DNA of 64,000 bases from Amaranthus tricolor. Lineage: Eukaryota > Streptophyta > Magnoliopsida > Caryophyllales > Amaranthaceae. The DNA lies in the NCBI RefSeq assembly GCF_026212465.1, contig NC_080048.1, positions 39,349,875 through 39,413,874 of the forward strand. The letters run 5' to 3'. This document shows positions 1 to 11,900 of this stretch, in pieces. The notes under the pieces were generated by a model. That model was not told the DNA's origin. It did not search any database and worked only from the letters and a program-made list of their open reading frames with translations. The position numbers were made by a program, and so were the translations under genes. Position 1 is the stretch's first letter. Each line of letters begins with the position of its first letter.

Positions 1-1746
1 TCTGAACAAAAATTAATTTGAGATTTGCATAAATATTAAAGTAAGATAGAAATAAAAAAAAAAGTATTAATATCTAAAAATTTATGATAAAATAATAGAA
101 AAATAAGGCAAAAAGGAGACTATCACGGAAAATTGTCCACAAGTATACAAATTAAATCAAAGAGGAACCATAGCAAAAAAAAGTTTACACATGTTTTAAA
201 AATTAAAAATTGGAGTATTATTGATGAAGTATGCACCATACACAATCTAATTTATCTTGTTTCTTTTTTATTTGTCCACTTTACTTTTTGCATGTATTTT
301 ATAGTAAATTTTGAACCTCGACATCTCTTAATACGATTCATAAAATTTGTAAAAATTATATATGAAAATTCTTTGTATCAAGACGAATCTACAAGATTCC
401 ACGTAAACATATTTTGTCTTCAATATATACTTTAAATATTAAATTTAAATTTCTCTCTCCTATAGTAAAAAAACTTAAAATAGACAAAAAAAATTAAAGG
501 GATTAATATTTTTACCAAAAGTGTAAATTTATTACCATATTAGATGCTTTTATACTATACAAATTAATATTTTTTGGGAATCTATAAATAGAAAATATAA
601 TATTCTAAAAGAAATAGAGGGAGTGGTATAATTTAAATTGAGTATTATGGAAACTTGTGCAATACACCAATGTTTGTTAGTATATAAAAGTATAAATAAA
701 TATAAATTTTAAATAGAGATGCTATTACATATTATCAGTATAAAATTATAATATTTCTTATAAAATGGATAAGTAATTTTAGAATATATATAGTGTTTTT
801 AATGATAGAAAATCTTGTTGTTAATATAAATATTAATTAAAGTTTTCATACTTTTTAAAACAAATATGAGTTAATCTTCCAACAAAGTTATCATAATGAT
901 TCTTAAAGTGATATTCAAATTAATTTTTGATTATCATATATTTTTTGTCTCTTTGTGAAATATTTTTAGAAATTAAAATTTGAATTAAGAAACTTTTTTA
1001 ATTAGCAAGTACTTTAACAATAAAAAAGTAAATATATATTCCAAGAATATTTAAAATAACATATCTAATTGTAATATCCTACTTATATATTAAAGAATAA
1101 GTTGATGTTAACTTTGATAAGAGTTATTTTATATGACAAATTTCTATGAGAATGCCATATAAAATTTTAGTCTTTCTATTAAATTATATGATATAATTTT
1201 TGTGAATAATTTCGTCCTCAACTTCATCTTCATCTGATATCTTGTAAATTTTTTTATAGTGAATCAGTTTAATTTCCAATTTTACCTGGCTATCAAATGC
1301 ATCAGGTAAAAATGAGCCGTTGAGTTTTCAAAGAGACCCATTCAAAAGAATAATGAAATTTACTAAACTAAGAAGAGGAACAAGTTGTTTTATTGAATCG
1401 GGTTGGCGATTTGAAAAAATTTTAGAAGTAAATTAAATAAAAGGTGAAACTTTTAAAGAATAACCCAAAGTAAATTAAACAAAAGGTGAAACATTTAAAA
1501 TAAATTTACGCTTTATTTTAATAATTATTTTTATCATCTGATTAAAAAAATCTATTAAACGCTTTATTTTAATAATTATTTTTATCATCTGATTAAAAAA
1601 ACCAATTAAACTATGAAATAACTAATTAATAAACACAACATTTTAACATATCATACGGTAGTAAATAAACAATACGAAATTAGTACACTAAAATGTGTAT
1701 CCTTGGAAGTTGGAAATAGAATAAGGAGTAAAAACAGGACTTATGT
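1..1746. other. AT-rich flank without a recognisable gene
   Basis: No open frame here resembles a protein, and the longer ones start with non-ATG codons and have low-complexity composition. The only structure seen is a direct tandem repeat of about 51 bp, two copies, near 1507-1608, and a looser repeat around 1430-1500. The segment lies downstream (3') of the minus-strand kinase gene, so its right edge should contain that gene's 3' untranslated region. Confidence 0.6.
1507..1608. repeat. 51-bp tandem duplication
   Basis: Two adjacent copies of an AT-rich unit that begins ACGCTTTATTTTAATAATT, at about 1508 and 1559, a period of 51 bases. The copies are nearly identical over about 43 bases. 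No function is apparent. Confidence 0.75.
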
Positions 1747-4700
1747 CTACCGAGGAGCAAACGACGCCGTAATATCGGTGGGAATTTTCAAGTTCTCACA
1801 CCAAGAATGGGACTCTAAATACAACCGTGAAATTTTACCGGCGACTCGTCGCATATCAGGTCGTTTATTAGGGTCAATTTGCAAACAATCAACTGCCAAG
1901 CGAGTTAACTTATCCGCAACCTGAACGGGGTAAGAATCTTTGAGCCTTTTATCAATCCATTTTCGCAACATTCCTTCTCTTTCTAACCCCCCTTGCTCCA
2001 CCATTGCTCTAGCCGAGTCAATGGCGGAGATTTTAGTGTACTCTTGCTTTGCTTTATTGTACTTGTACTTAACCGCCTCTTCGCCGGATAATAGCTCTAT
2101 TAGCACCACTCCAAAGGCATACACATCTGATTTTCGGGTTCCTATTCCTGTCATTTGAAACTCTGGCGACATATACCTGTGTTTACAAGTATGTATTTGG
2201 TAAATTTATGTTTGGATGGAAGAAAATAAATAATAAAAATACGATGTACATAAATCTTCCAAAGTTGAAATAAATCTTCCAAATTCCTTTTAAATAGTCA
2301 AATTAGTAAAGTTGTTAGATTAGTCGTGTAAAATAAGTTCGTTAATAAGTCTAGTAATTTAGAGAAAAAAATAATAGAGTTTGCAACTAAACCAATAGCA
2401 CTAAGAACAACTTCAAATTGGCTCAGACCAATCGAGTGGTTTATTTAGCACAATGACCTCGAATTATTAAGACTCTTGCCTAACCTTGTTCGTCCCAATT
2501 TTAATAGCCCATTAAAAAGATCTAGTTTTGTATAAACCATGTTCAATTGGTCATCCCTCCAAGTCAATGACAGGCTACATTATAACCACTCACAAAATTT
2601 AAGGATATTTGACACAAGTTGGCCATTTGTGCATTAATATAAAGGTTTATTAATAAGTGTTTGAAATTTCTTAGTTCACTTTAAATTCATAGCTCAAGTC
2701 AACCCACATAAAAAAATCCACAACCTCAAGTAACCACTTGTTAATAGCTACCTTTTAGATGTGGGATATACTCTTTCTTCACGTGAATTTTGCTATATTT
2801 TTCACTTTAGTTTATCCTATTATTCACGTATTTACTGTATTTTTATTTTTATCACAACTTAAATATTTTTTTTAATATCCTTCCACACATTTAAATTATC
2901 TTCATCTCATTTACATACTTTTCTCAATTACTCATATAAGACATTAATTTTTATCTATTTTCTATGAAATTCCCACAACATTAATTTCAAAAATATAGTA
3001 GATGGCTCATTTGTATAAAAATTTGAAATAGATAAGATTATTTGTCAAAAAAAAGCACACAATAAGACACGGATGAACTTATTTTCATTTATAAGCGCCT
3101 CCATCCCCAAAACTCAAATTCGGTACAGTTTGCAGTTATTAACTAAAAACTGATAAAAAAAAGTCAAAATACCTGTTCCCATTACTAACTCTCTAACTGC
3201 GAACAGAGGGTTGACCTTGTTTGACCAGGTCTCTTCTGTTCGTAGTTAGTAAGTGGGAACAGGCGGTTTAACTTTTTTTGACTTGTTTGACCAGGTCTCC
3301 TCTGTCAACAGTCTGTTCGCACTTATTAACTATGAACATCCTCTTTAGTTTTTTTTGGATCAAAACACTTGTTCACAGTTAGAAAGTGCGAATAGCCCCC
3401 TATTCTTAGATTTGGGAATTAAGTGCTTATAAATGAAAATAAATTCATATGTGTCTTATTGTGTGTTTTTTTGATAAATAATCATATTTATTTCAAATTT
3501 TACATTTGTATCCATTTGTTTTGTCAAATAGGAGTAGCCCAATATGATTGATCATAACAAGTAGGAGTAGGACTATAGGAATAGCATCCTCACTCTCTCC
3601 GTCTCTAAGAAAACATTAGAATTGTATATTAAGACAAAGATTAAAAAATTGTAATATGAATAATATCAAATGAAAAATTGAAGCGGCATACGACGTGTTT
3701 ACGGTTATCTTTTATCATTGTAAACATGAAACAAATACAAAAAGTGCAATGAATACCGTAAGAATAAGAAAAAGAACAAAGATGTGTGAAGCACCAACAA
3801 TGACTATAATCTTCTAATAATTGGAGCATTTGACTAATATTTTTCACACTCTGGGATTTTGAAACTTCACCATCAAATCAATTTCAGATCAAATTTTTTA
3901 TTGGTTAAATCAAGTCTTACGTTTCCAATTTTTTAAATATGTATTTAGTTAGTATAACAAAAACATTTAAATTCTAAACTTACTAATTTTATTATAAAAA
4001 TACTAAAAATTGCAAAACAATTACTATGATTATCAATCAATTCAAAATCTCAAGAAACACGGATGTCACAATTATTTTATTTTTTTCTGCAAAAAAAGTT
4101 AAACTTATAACTTTAAAATCACCCTTGTGCTACACATTCGACTCTCACCATTTATAAAAATAATTAATTCTTTTTCTCTAGTGTATTTGAATAAGAAAAA
4201 GTTATTTTCCAACTAAATCTTAATCCTATGTGTAACATTATGAAATAAGTACTACATAATTATAAATTAAAAGATTCAAACAAGAACTTAGAACTTTGAT
4301 ATTATTTTATCGCTTGACTTTAATCAAAAGTATCATAAAAAATATAAATCACATGATTTAAACAAAATATAAATTTAGCCGCATTCCTTCCCTCTCTAAA
4401 CTATGCCATAGTTTTTTTACAGACCGAATGCATTGAGTATGATGATGATGAAACAAAATTTTACGTAACAAATATATTTTTTCTTCACATTATCAGCAAT
4501 ATATGAAATAAGGTTGAAAGATAAATGAATATTAATTAAAGTGAAGTACTACTTAGAAAGGAGATAGTATATTTAAATATCTACCCTCAAATCAAACCAA
4601 TAGAACTAATGGTGCTTGATAATTAACTGTTGGTTTTTTAGTTGGCTTATTTGACTAATTAAAAATATTGACTGCTTTTCTAGCGTTTCAAACAAGCTGA

Positions 4701-6537
4701 AAAAGACTAGCTGTTTGTGGAGATGTGCGATAAGTTTAGATATTGATTGTCCTTTGTTTATTAAAGAAAAAATAGGTCAACAAACCAAAAATTAACTGGA
4801 GTAGCTTTTCATTTTAGCTTGAAATGGTGGCTTAAAAACCATTTACCAAAAACTTTTTTTAATTTATTTGACCAACCAATAAGGAAAAGGAAAAATTGTT
4901 AAAATAATTTCTACTTTTTACATTTTCTTGTGAATAACCCTTACATTTGATTATTCATGAAAAATTTGAACTTTTCACCTTAGTTGCATACACGCCCACC
5001 GAAATGGTGTTGTTCTTTTAGCCTTATGTATGCTGCAGTTCTTCATCATTATTTTCAAATTTGGGTTCATCATTTTTCAATAGCGAATTTATTTTAAAAA
5101 AAAATAAATAAAGTAAAGGAATAAAATGAATTTTCTCTTAAATTTGGGTTTAATAATGGAAAAATGGAGTAAAAAGAAGGAAGAAGATGGCATAATAAGA
5201 AGGAAATAAATAGGTTAGAAACGACTCTATCACATAGTGTAGCCAGTCACATTTTCGGAAGGGTTGTTGTGAGCAAATAAGACAAAAAGTTCGGATTATT
5301 CATGAATAATAAAAAGAAAAAGTAAGGATTATTCACAAAAGGAAGGAACGGAGACTTGTCAGTTATTTTCCAATTACAATAAAGTTCGATTCTCACGTGT
5401 GAACAAAGATAGAAAAAATATCTGTAAGAACAAACGAGAAGAAAGAAGGAAAAGTGAAGAAAGAAAGAAAGAAAAGTGTTCGTACCCTGTAGTGCCGTTG
5501 AATTGAACACTGTTCGATCGGGTCAAATTCTTCCCAGATGAAGCTAATTTCGCCGTTTTTTCCTCATCTTCATCAATTATTTCTTCAACCTTCTTCTCAC
5601 ATTCAACACTTTCTCTCTCCTCCGTCGGTTCACCACAAAGCTCCGCAGTACCAAAATGACATATCTTAGCATTAAACGACGGTTCTGTAACAATAATGCT
5701 ACTCGATTTTATATGATTATGAACAAATTTCACATCTAATCCGGAATTATTATGAATATAATCTAATCCATTTGCTAAATCTGAAGCAATCTGCATCCTA
5801 GACATCCATGTATTAAGAACAGTAAATTCTGGGTTGTTCTTATTTCGAAGCAAATCAGATAAACTAGCTCCATTAATGAAATCATAAACAAGGTAAATGT
5901 AATTTCCAGAAATCGAAGCTCCGAGAAGATTAACAATAGCTATGTGATGAGACTTACAGATGGATGAGAGTTTTTGTCGAACACTTGATGGGCGTAAAAC
6001 ACCCCTAGAATGATGCGATTTTCTCTGGAAAATCAGTACCGATTTCCCGTGTAATTCACAACGCCAACATCTGGAAGAATTGGAGTAAGTTTTGGATAAG
6101 AAATTGTTGGTAGCTAATCGAATTTCAGAGATATCATACAAATGAGGATTATCAGGAAGAGAACTACGAAGACTAGATAAAGAATGGCGACTAGAATGAG
6201 ATGTGTTAGAAGATGAAGTTGTATTTGAAGAAAGCTTGTTTGGGGTTGTTAATGGCGGATCAAAAGAGGTTGAAGTGGTGGGTATGGGATGATTACGATG
6301 GTTATGGTGATTTGAGGGAGATGGGGATGGTGGAACAACATTTAGTGACATTTTATCTTTGCACATAAGAAATTTAGGGTTTTGTTGGGGGACTTGGGTC
6401 GAATTATTTGGAATTTGTTGTTGATCAGAGGGATTGACAAGATTTTTTAATTGATTTTTGGGAGAATTTTGGGGGTTTTGTTTGTGGGTTGCGTAGACAT
6501 GTTGAGGAGTTGTTCTAGTAGGAGTATTATTGTTCAT
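1747..6537 (-). CDS. receptor-like cytoplasmic kinase relative, predicted pseudokinase
   Basis: Two exons, 6537-5486 and 2176-1747, joined across a 3.3 kb GT-AG intron in phase 2, give 493 residues. The junction restores an unbroken G-Y-M-S-P-E-F activation-segment end, which supports the splice. Residues 1-130 are low-complexity (N, P, S, T rich); from about 134 there is a Ser/Thr kinase fold with the receptor-like kinase opening D-I-S-E-I-R-L-A-T-N-N-F. The key catalytic residues are changed: the beta-3 lysine position reads VLIF (about 167-170), HRD reads HNH (273-275), and DFG reads HFG (294-296). There is no signal peptide or membrane segment, so it is probably cytoplasmic. An insert of about 45 acidic and polar residues (302-346) precedes the activation-segment end. 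Homologues are often labelled LysM-receptor-like kinase, but no LysM domain is present. Met58 (M-C-K, near 6366) is an alternative start. Likely role: a signalling scaffold or regulator rather than an active enzyme (inference). Confidence 0.85.
3010..3525. mobile_element. TIR element inside the kinase intron
   Basis: About 515 bp bounded by inverted repeats of roughly 80 bases. The left arm carries CACACAATAAGACAC and ATTTTCATTTATAAGCGC, and the right arm carries their reverse complements around 3420-3475. The interior repeats GTTCGCA / GTTAGTAA-type words in both orientations and two copies of TTGACCAGGTCTC. There is no coding capacity, so it is a nonautonomous DNA transposon, Mutator-like by its long arms. 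I could not fix a target duplication. Confidence 0.6.
4610..4870. mobile_element. possible small TIR element, degenerate
   Basis: This segment starts near GGTGCTTGATAATTAACTG and ends near CCATTTACCAAAAAC, and it carries the TTGGCT/GTTGGTT word mix seen in the element at 9353-9950. The ends are only weakly complementary. It lies in the kinase intron. The call rests on resemblance to the other copy. Confidence 0.3.
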
Positions 6538-7551
6538 TGTTATCAGAGGGTTAGGCCAATTAGGGGCAAGTCAATGTTTCTTCTACTAATTCGGATTATG
6601 AGATGGAATAAGTTTTTTTTTTAAATAATGCAAAACATAAAGATAGAATTGTAATTTAAATTTTTCTTAAATAGTATGTAAAAGATAAGATAGAATTGTA
6701 CTCCATATCTAGTAAGTAATAGTGTAATACTCCAATTAATAGGAGCACTACATAAAAATGTTGGTAATATCTTATTTTATTTGTCGTTTTTAACAAATAC
6801 TTATTACTTACAACCAAGTTTAATTTAGCATCATTTATCATTTTATGATATTTTTCATATTGTGGCTATTGCCTATTATACGAGAAAAAAATAATCATGT
6901 AGGATCTTGCTTTATTCGTCACGTCGCATATTTTCATAGTATCAAATTTTTATAATTTTGAGTTGTGTATAACTCTAGATAAAATTAATCGAACAAATGC
7001 ATTGGTTTGCATAAAAGTTGTCTGGGTGCAAGTAAAAAAAATCAGAGGAAATAGTTGCTAGCCGGAGTTGTTGGTTATAATTGTTGACTGATTAGACATG
7101 TTGAAAATATAAGCCAATATTTTAAATCAAATATTTAAGTCAATAGTTATAAAATATTCAATAAAAAATATGTATTTATAGTTTATTAGAGGATATGTTG
7201 GTAAGAAATTATTTAAAATTCGGTTGAAAATTTTTTTTAATCTAATATAAAATACTCTCCTTGATATCAACTTAATTGTTTAACAACTAATTAACAAAAG
7301 TATCAAAATAGAGAATAAGGTTTATATGAGTACTAGATAAAATTTACTCCATATAGCATCTCGGCATGTGAATGTTGACTTTTGACCATCATACCTAATG
7401 TTTCGGTAAAAAAATTGGAAGCAATCGTAAAATACGGTACTTGGCGATTGTTGTGATTGGTTATACGGTGTGCTCCAAAAGTTTCTGCAACATAACACCA
7501 AAAATCCGAAGGTGATTCTGAGGGCATAGCCCTTAGCGCCCAAATTAGTAC
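6538..7551. other. intergenic region upstream of the kinase gene
   Basis: AT-rich sequence that should contain the promoter and 5' leader of the minus-strand kinase gene near 6540-6800. I see no clear TATA box that can be tied to a start and no convincing gene. Short frames on the minus strand at 7322-7737 run into the hAT-like element and are not supported as protein. Confidence 0.5.
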
Positions 7552-7559
7552 CGGTATAT

Positions 7560-8022
7560 TAGACCTGATCATGGGCGGCCCAATCCGATTTGATGAGGGT
7601 TTGGGTACCAAAATATGGCCCGATGGACGGATTTGGGCAAAAAATAAGTGGGCCGAATTTTTTTGGGACGGGTTTGGGATTGACGTTTGGCCCGAGGCTC
7701 GGCTCAGCCCGAAAAGGTGCTTGTTCATGATTTGCATTTTGAATTTATTTTACATTATGTATAATATGTAACAATTGTATTTGTTTATTTCAATTATTTG
7801 TAATTTGTGTTTTAAATTATGTATAATATGTAACAATTGTATTTGTTTATTTCAATTATTTGTAATTTGTGTTTTTAATTATGCATAAATAATATATAAC
7901 ATAGGCCCGCAAGCCCGCATATTATGGGTTTGGGCATGAACTTTTAGGCCCACACTTCGGCCCCGCCCGCATCAACGGGTTGTTTTTTCCACCCGGCCCG
8001 GCCCGGTGTTTGATCAGGTATA
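7560..8022. mobile_element. nonautonomous hAT-like element with perfect 8-bp target duplication
   Basis: A 463-bp element with terminal inverted repeats TAGACCTGATCA at the left and TGATCAGGTATA at the right. It is flanked by the identical 8-bp duplication CGGTATAT (7552-7559 and 8023-8030), the size hAT transposases make. The interior is rich in GCCCG / CGGGC words near both ends and contains a 62-bp tandem duplication at about 7754-7877. No transposase is encoded. Confidence 0.85.
7754..7877. repeat. 62-bp tandem duplication inside the hAT-like element
   Basis: Two near-identical copies of a unit beginning ATTATGTATAATATGTAAC, at about 7754 and 7816. The duplication lies entirely inside the transposon, so it arose before or after insertion without affecting the flanks. 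Confidence 0.8.
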
Positions 8023-8030
8023 CGGTATAT

Positions 8031-8973
8031 GTAGCGATATATTTTTCAGTGAGTAAATTTTTTGAAATTTTATACAATTTAAAAAATTATGATATTTTTT
8101 TAATATTTGGTATTTTTAAACATTTAACATAATACAATATAGTACGTATTTTAATATTATATTTTCTAATTTTTTGGGCAGCTAGTCTCTTGAGAGTTGA
8201 GAGACACATCTCAAGTTCAGCCCTTTAAAGATTAACGTCTATTTACCGTATTCGTAATGCCTACTTACATTATCCTTAATGTTTACTTATCATATCCTTA
8301 ATGCCTCCTTTTAGTATCTTAATTGTCTACTTACATCATTTTTAATGCCTACTTACAATATTTTAAAAAATATATAATGGATTAGCTCAATAGAGATGGT
8401 ATCTCAAAAAAACCGTTTCTTACAAAAATTTATTGTTTTTTAAGACTATACGATCAAACATGTTGAGAAGCTCCATTGTGAGTGCGTTTGAGAGGCAAAG
8501 TATCAATTATCTTTACTAACCCCTTAAGGGGTGTGCATATAGTGATGCTTAGGATTAGGGTGTGAATATCCTCGTACTCTAGCTCTAATTCGAATCCATC
8601 AATTTTATAGAGATTCGACGAGTCAAAAAAAAATTAAACCCAGATAAGCAAATATATTGGATTAGGGTCGAGTCCAAAATTCGTTGACATCCCTACACCA
8701 ATGTCAACAAGACGGGCCTAAAAGGTCAGATATACAACTTTACTCTTGTAAGTAATAGCAAAAAACTGTTTTCAATTGATGAACATCATCTGCAACATTA
8801 CTTAATTAACAAGTGACACAATTGAATAAGTTCTTTCACATTAGGCTGAATAAAGCAAATGACTAGGTGAAAATCGAACCTAAAATCAATTCTGAAAAAA
8901 TAATATTTAATTTGCTCTCTAACTTAGACTAGATTCAATTCTTATTTGATCGACAAAGTACAATTACATACAA
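8031..8973. other. intergenic region, kinase side of the DUF547 gene
   Basis: No gene is seen. A short segment at about 8528-8695 begins with AGGGGTGTGCAT, ends with GTTGACATCCCTA and is rich in GATTCG / CGAATC words, so it may be a decayed hAT-like element. Four imperfect copies of a unit around ATGCCTACTTAC sit near 8255-8350. The right end should hold the 3' untranslated region of the minus-strand DUF547 gene. Confidence 0.4.
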
Positions 8974-11900
8974 TTACACTTGCAACAAATATTGACACTC
9001 AAAATCATAAGGCATTTTATCAACATTAATAAGATTAGATACTTTGCCACTATTACTAATATCCTTGAAACAATCCACAATTGATTTCCTAAGAGAACCA
9101 GATGTTGGCAATTGATGACAAACCCATTCAACTAAAGAATCCATATCTTTCCCAAAATCATGCATGTTTTGTATGAGTAATTCAGGTAACCAAATCTTCT
9201 TTGATGTTGTTACAGATATTGATGCTTGCAGATAGTCTTGCTTAGATTTCTCTAATTCTGATGTTACTCCTTCAGCTGTGTATATTCTTACCTACACATT
9301 ATATGGATATTAATTTAGAATGTTTTAGAAGTTTGTTGCTTATTTAGACATAAGGGTGTTTGGCAAGTCCGCTGGTTGTTGGCTCGTTTGATTCACTGAT
9401 AGGATTGACTTTGTTTATTAGCTTTTGATCAAGCTATTTAAGCAAGCCATTTGGAGATGTTAGTTAAAAAATAGCTTTTGATGATTTGTTGTTTAATCGA
9501 GAAAAATTTGGTCAAAAAACCAAAAGTTAGTAAAAAAACTACGCATAATAGTCATACTCAAATGTTGTTGGTTGGTTTGACTAGGTTTTATATTGGCTGA
9601 TTTGCTAGCTTCGAAATAAGTTTTTAGGGCCGCTGTTGTGAAGGTGTTTGGAAAATTTAACGGTGTTAGTTGTTGGCTTTTCTTAGTTAATTTATTTGGG
9701 TCTTAGTTATTTTTGTTGGCTTTTAAACTAGTTGGGTAAGTCAATTGTGTAAATAGATATATTGTAAAATTGGGCATCAACCGTTGGTTCTTTGATGGTG
9801 AAAAGGTGGGGTAGCCAAAAACATAAAAATAGCCAACTAGAGCCGTTTTCTCAATTTCGCTTAAAATTCAATTTTTTCCATATTTGGTTTTTTGAGATAC
9901 CAATAAGCCAATAATCAACTTAAAAGTCATTTAGCAAACACCTTTTTGTTAGTTATTGACAATGTGAAAAAGAAAAACCAAAAGCTAAGAAATAACTATT
10001 TTTTGATTTTGGCTTAAAACTATTTATTAAACATTTGCTTTTATTATTTAAAAACTCATAAAAGTTAATATAGAATATATAACACATATCACGGCTTTAA
10101 ATTAAGGGTTTAAGCCCCAATGTGTTATATGCTCTATCAATTAGTGCACGGCCACCAAAAGCATTGGCATGGCCGTGAGCTAAAGTTGATGGAAGTGTCC
10201 CGACTTACAGCAGGGGAAGAGCGAGTTCCGCAACATAGAGTGAAAATGACATTAGGATTCAGGATCTGGAGACCGAATAGTTGATGGATAATGGCTTCTT
10301 TTCCATCTTTGGACGATAATATTGTTGGTTTTCTTAGAATACAACGCTCTATAGCTTGTGCATTCACTACTTTTCCTCCTACATTTAGAGTTGCCTGTAT
10401 TTGAATCAATATTAGAGTATGTGCTATAATTAGTAAGTTTCATAAATGGCATACAATACATCTAACTAAGGGTTGTGCAACAAAGTAGGGCACACTAAGA
10501 GCATGTGATTGTGACCCAAGCTGTTCAAAAAGGTCAAACACGTTGATTTACTAAACTTGTCGGACTATTAACATGTTCATTTCGATAATTAGCGAATTTG
10601 TATGGATGATAGAAAGTTGGAGCTTGGAAAATTTTAAAAGAGGTCGAGAAAGATCGAAGATGGTTTGGAGGATAGGAATGGAAAATGATACGAAGGTTTC
10701 AGAATTACGAAATGAGATGGTAGAAAATCAGATTGAATGTAGTAGAAAAATCTGTGTGGACGACCATTGAAACTGATGTATTAATTCATTTAGTCAACTC
10801 TAATATTTTGAAAATAAAACTCTGACATTATTGTTGTTTAAAAAATTAGAAACGAATTTTGGACAAGACATCTTGTTGACCCCAATCGATCCGTGAAAAC
10901 TCTTAAACCTAGACCAACATTTCATGATAACAATACACCTCCGTCCCAACCCAAACCCATACCATTGAATTAACAAGTCCAATCTCACTTAGAAAAATTC
11001 TTTCACCCGTTTGAGTTTGCTATAAAAATAAAAGAAAAAATTACGTAGAATAATCCAATATTTTCATGATTTTTCTACAATAATACCATTTATTTACTAA
11101 CCATGAATAATTTTAATTTTGAAGGGTATTTTCCTAAAGAAAACCCGATAACCGAATAATTGTTATAGCAAGTTTTATTTTTTTTTTTAAAAGACAAATT
11201 AGAAAAAAATGTCAAAAAAATGTGAAAAAAATATTTAAAAAATTTTTGATTTTTTCAATTATTCAGAATTTTTTATGTGAATTTTCAAAAAAAAAAATTT
11301 CAAATTTTACATTAATTTTCAATTTATTTTTTTTGGTGAATTATATACTATAGCAGGTCATCGGGTTACCCAAACTTACTCTAGGCAAATACCCCTAAAG
11401 TTGGGATTCATGTTAATTAATAGATAAGATTATTATAGGAAAATGATGAAAAGCTTGAATTATTCTAAGTAATTTTTCCAAAATAAAACTAATATTTCGT
11501 AATTAAGTACCTTATTTAATAAGTTAAGCAACTTTTCTGGGCTGGAAGGCACGCTGTACTTGAGAAATCCCTGCAGCATATTGTCACGAATCAATCAATT
11601 AATCAGAATCAATCATTTGGACTAATTAAGTTTGATTCCCTTTACACAAAATACTGAAGAACTAATATATGATACATGTAAAAAAAGGACTTGGGATATA
11701 AAGAATGGATCAAATGAACGTAGGAGTATTAATTTGCATTGTAAAAGGCAAAACTTACATGCATTATACAGGCATTGTAAATGTTGATCCAGAAAGCAAG
11801 TTTCTGTTGTTCTGTTAAGGATCCTAGATCCACTTTTTGAAGACTGTTGAATAAGCCTCTGTTCCAAAACAATATGATGAATTTAGAACAAAGAAGATAA

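Noticed and set aside
133..435. 100-codon open frame near the left edge
   Set aside because: It opens with TTG rather than ATG, has AT-driven composition (F, I, Y, K) and resembles no protein.
5247..5510. Continuation of the kinase exon past its donor
   Set aside because: The read-through beyond 5486 is low-complexity Phe/Leu, while splicing at GTACGA restores the conserved activation-segment end.
7333..7737. 134-codon minus-strand frame
   Set aside because: It lies largely inside the hAT-like element, starts with a non-ATG codon and overlaps a plus-strand frame of equal quality. Neither resembles a protein.
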